NCBI GenBank assembly: GCA_023623185.1
Contig: JAMNXV010000091.1
Location: 1 to 53,592 of the forward strand
Reading direction: 5' to 3'
Source of the DNA: Bacillota bacterium
Lineage (GTDB): Bacteria > Bacillota > Sulfobacillia > Symbiobacteriales > Symbiobacteriaceae
Length of the DNA: 53,592 nucleotides
Shown here one piece after another: positions 52,790-53,592 of the stretch (position 1 is its first letter; the number at the start of each line of letters is the position of its first letter). The translations under genes were made by a program, and so were the position numbers. Below the pieces are notes generated by a model. The model searched no databases. It worked only from the letters and a program-made list of their open reading frames with translations, and had not been told where the DNA came from.

Positions 52790-53152
52790 TCAGTTCATTC
52801 CGGGAATGACCGTCTGATAGACCTGTTCATCCGGCCAGGTAAACCCCAGCTGCTTCGCCTTCAGCTCCATTGACTCGTCGCTGGTGACCCGCTCCAGCGT
52901 CTCCGACAGCCGCTGCTTCTTCTCCTGCAGCGCTTTCAGCTCGGCCTCCACCTGCGCCTGCACCTGCAGGGCCTGCTGCAGTTCCACCTTTGCCTCGTAG
53001 AGCTCCAGCGCCGCGAACGAGAGGACTGCTCCGACCGCGGTGATCAGCGCGCCGGTCAGCCAGTGCCGCCGCAGGGGATTTCCCCTGACGCGCCGGCCTG
53101 GCTGTGACGCGGTCGCCGCCGAATCCGCCCTCCGCCTATGGGGAGTCCTCAT
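52790..53152 (-). CDS. divIC: Septum formation initiator (DivIC/FtsB family)
   Basis: 120 aa bitopic membrane protein: basic Arg-rich cytoplasmic N-terminus, one helix (WLTGALITAVGAVLSFAALELYEA, about 31-54), a coiled coil (VELQQALQVQAQVEAELKALQEKKQRLSETLERV) and the typical end ELKAKQLGFTWPDEQVYQTVIPG. Part of the division complex. ATG 53152 has GGGAGG upstream. Overlaps the small HTH gene by 4 bp (ATGA). Order divIC then tRNA and spoIIE is as in Bacillus, with a chemoreceptor and other genes inserted. Confidence 0.9.
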   Translation of the reverse strand: MRTPHRRRADSAATASQPGRRVRGNPLRRHWLTGALITAVGAVLSFAALELYEAKVELQQALQVQAQVEAELKALQEKKQRLSETLERVTSDESMELKAKQLGFTWPDEQVYQTVIPGMN

Positions 53153-53382
53153 TCTTCTTCCTCCCTGTCGGCGCTGTCAAACAGCCCCAGACTGTCGCCC
53201 GGCAGAACAATGACCACCTGGTAGCCCTTGGCCTTCGCCCGGTTGTACAAGGTCGCGACGGTGCTGGCTGCGAGCGAGAGGCGCCTGGCGACCTGCTCGT
53301 TGCTCCAGCCCATCTCTTTCAGCACCACAACCTGCCGCTCCCGGAAGCTCAGCCGTTCTGCTCCGCGGATTTCGATGTTCAC
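53149..53382 (-). CDS. Small HTH protein (sigma-70 region 4 / LuxR-type)
   Basis: 77 aa. LSFRERQVVVLKEMGWSNEQVARRLSLAASTVATLYNRAKAKG is a complete helix-turn-helix of the sigma region 4/LuxR kind and fills most of the chain; the tail is acidic (DREEEE). There is no sensor or sigma-2 domain. Start GTG 53382, binding site weak. It is translationally coupled to divIC, and an array of 11-bp repeats lies just upstream, so autoregulation of the pair is possible. Confidence 0.75.
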   Translation of the reverse strand: MNIEIRGAERLSFRERQVVVLKEMGWSNEQVARRLSLAASTVATLYNRAKAKGYQVVIVLPGDSLGLFDSADREEEE

Positions 53383-53407
53383 TGCCGCGTCAGCCCCTGG
53401 CTACCAG

Positions 53408-53469
53408 TTATGCACAACCTGTGGATAGCCCTGTGTACAACCTGAGTACAACCTGGGTACAAGCTGTGT
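53408..53469. repeat. DnaA-box-like sites and 11-bp iterons
   Basis: TTATGCACA (53408-53416) fits the DnaA box pattern TTATNCACA, and TGTGGATAG (53420-53428) is one base from the reverse box. Three 11-bp direct repeats follow without gaps: TACAACCTGAG (53436-53446), TACAACCTGGG (53447-53457), TACAAGCTGTG (53458-53468), then TAC. The phase of about one helical turn suits cooperative protein binding. It lies in the leader of the HTH-divIC operon. Confidence 0.7.
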
Positions 53470-53525
53470 ACGTTCTTATTACCTTCTTCGACAAACGGGA
53501 AACTCCTGCTCGAAGGGCCGAAACT

Positions 53526-53592
53526 TCATTTTCTTTGCCCCCGCAGCCAGCGCCTGAGCGCGCGCCGGACGCGCCGTTTGGTAAGCAGATAG
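53526..53592 (-). CDS. C-terminal end of an upstream gene (partial), possibly yabQ-like
   Basis: The minus strand is open from the window edge to a TGA at 53526-53528 and gives the basic tail YLLTKRRVRRALRRWLRGQRK. By synteny with Bacillus (yabP-yabQ-divIC) this could be the end of YabQ, a sporulation membrane protein, which fits a basic tail, but 22 residues are too few to decide. Confidence 0.4.
   Translation of the reverse strand, partial: YLLTKRRVRRALRRWLRGQRK

Overview
The window is a high-GC (about 68-70%) stretch of a spore-forming Firmicute. The gene set, the codon usage and the many GTG/TTG starts behind strong AGGAGG-type ribosome binding sites look like Symbiobacterium (S. thermophilum or a close relative); that species call is inference. 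The minus-strand backbone divIC, spoIIE, tilS, ftsH, coaX, folP-folB-folK follows the order of the Bacillus subtilis origin-proximal region (established knowledge). Large blocks of other genes are interleaved and hprT is not found in its usual place between tilS and ftsH.

Layout from left to right. Bases 1-1070 hold no convincing gene but a tandem array of about 200-bp units built around the palindrome GAAAGTGCACTTTC; one further unit lies near 37.9 kb. Next come a class V aminotransferase with a bifunctional-nuclease-domain protein (minus), a MoaD-MoaE fusion (plus), a large lipoprotein, two tandem type III pantothenate kinases and a NadC homologue that has lost most catalytic residues. Then follow folK-folB-folP and a complete histidine-to-tetrahydrofolate operon: hutH, hutU, ftcD, hutI, fchA and fhs, with a clear promoter in front of hutH. 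The 18.5-18.9 kb gap carries a structured region that ends in an intrinsic terminator.

From 18.9 to 28.1 kb lie an M16 peptidase pair (YfmH/YfmF type), a Nudix hydrolase, ftsH, tilS, spoIIE with a Spo0A-type promoter, and tRNA-Glu. From 28.2 to 33.2 kb lie moeA-tatA-mobB, a small basic protein, two ABC-2 permeases without an ATPase, and a CheX-like protein with a CBS protein. From 33.5 to 37.8 kb is a three-gene operon for an NAD-linked, probably electron-bifurcating [FeFe]-hydrogenase. From 38.1 to 44.7 kb are a CPBP protease, a Bce-type ABC transporter whose permease is frameshifted, its histidine kinase and response regulator, and a 2-hydroxyacid dehydrogenase. From 44.8 to 50.5 kb are a histidine phosphatase, an HpaB-like monooxygenase with an extradiol dioxygenase, an Mrr-like nuclease-fold protein and a divergent adenine DNA methyltransferase. 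The window ends with a chemoreceptor whose N-terminus is frameshifted, tRNA-Leu, divIC, a small HTH regulator overlapping divIC, and DnaA-box/11-bp iteron DNA.

How the genes work together. Histidine breakdown feeds a formimino group into folate, and FchA and Fhs could recover it as formate with ATP; folate synthesis lies just downstream. Molybdenum-cofactor genes (moaDE, moeA, mobB) sit near tatA. The hydrogenase links NADH and ferredoxin to H2. All start choices and functions come from reading the sequence; no database search was run.
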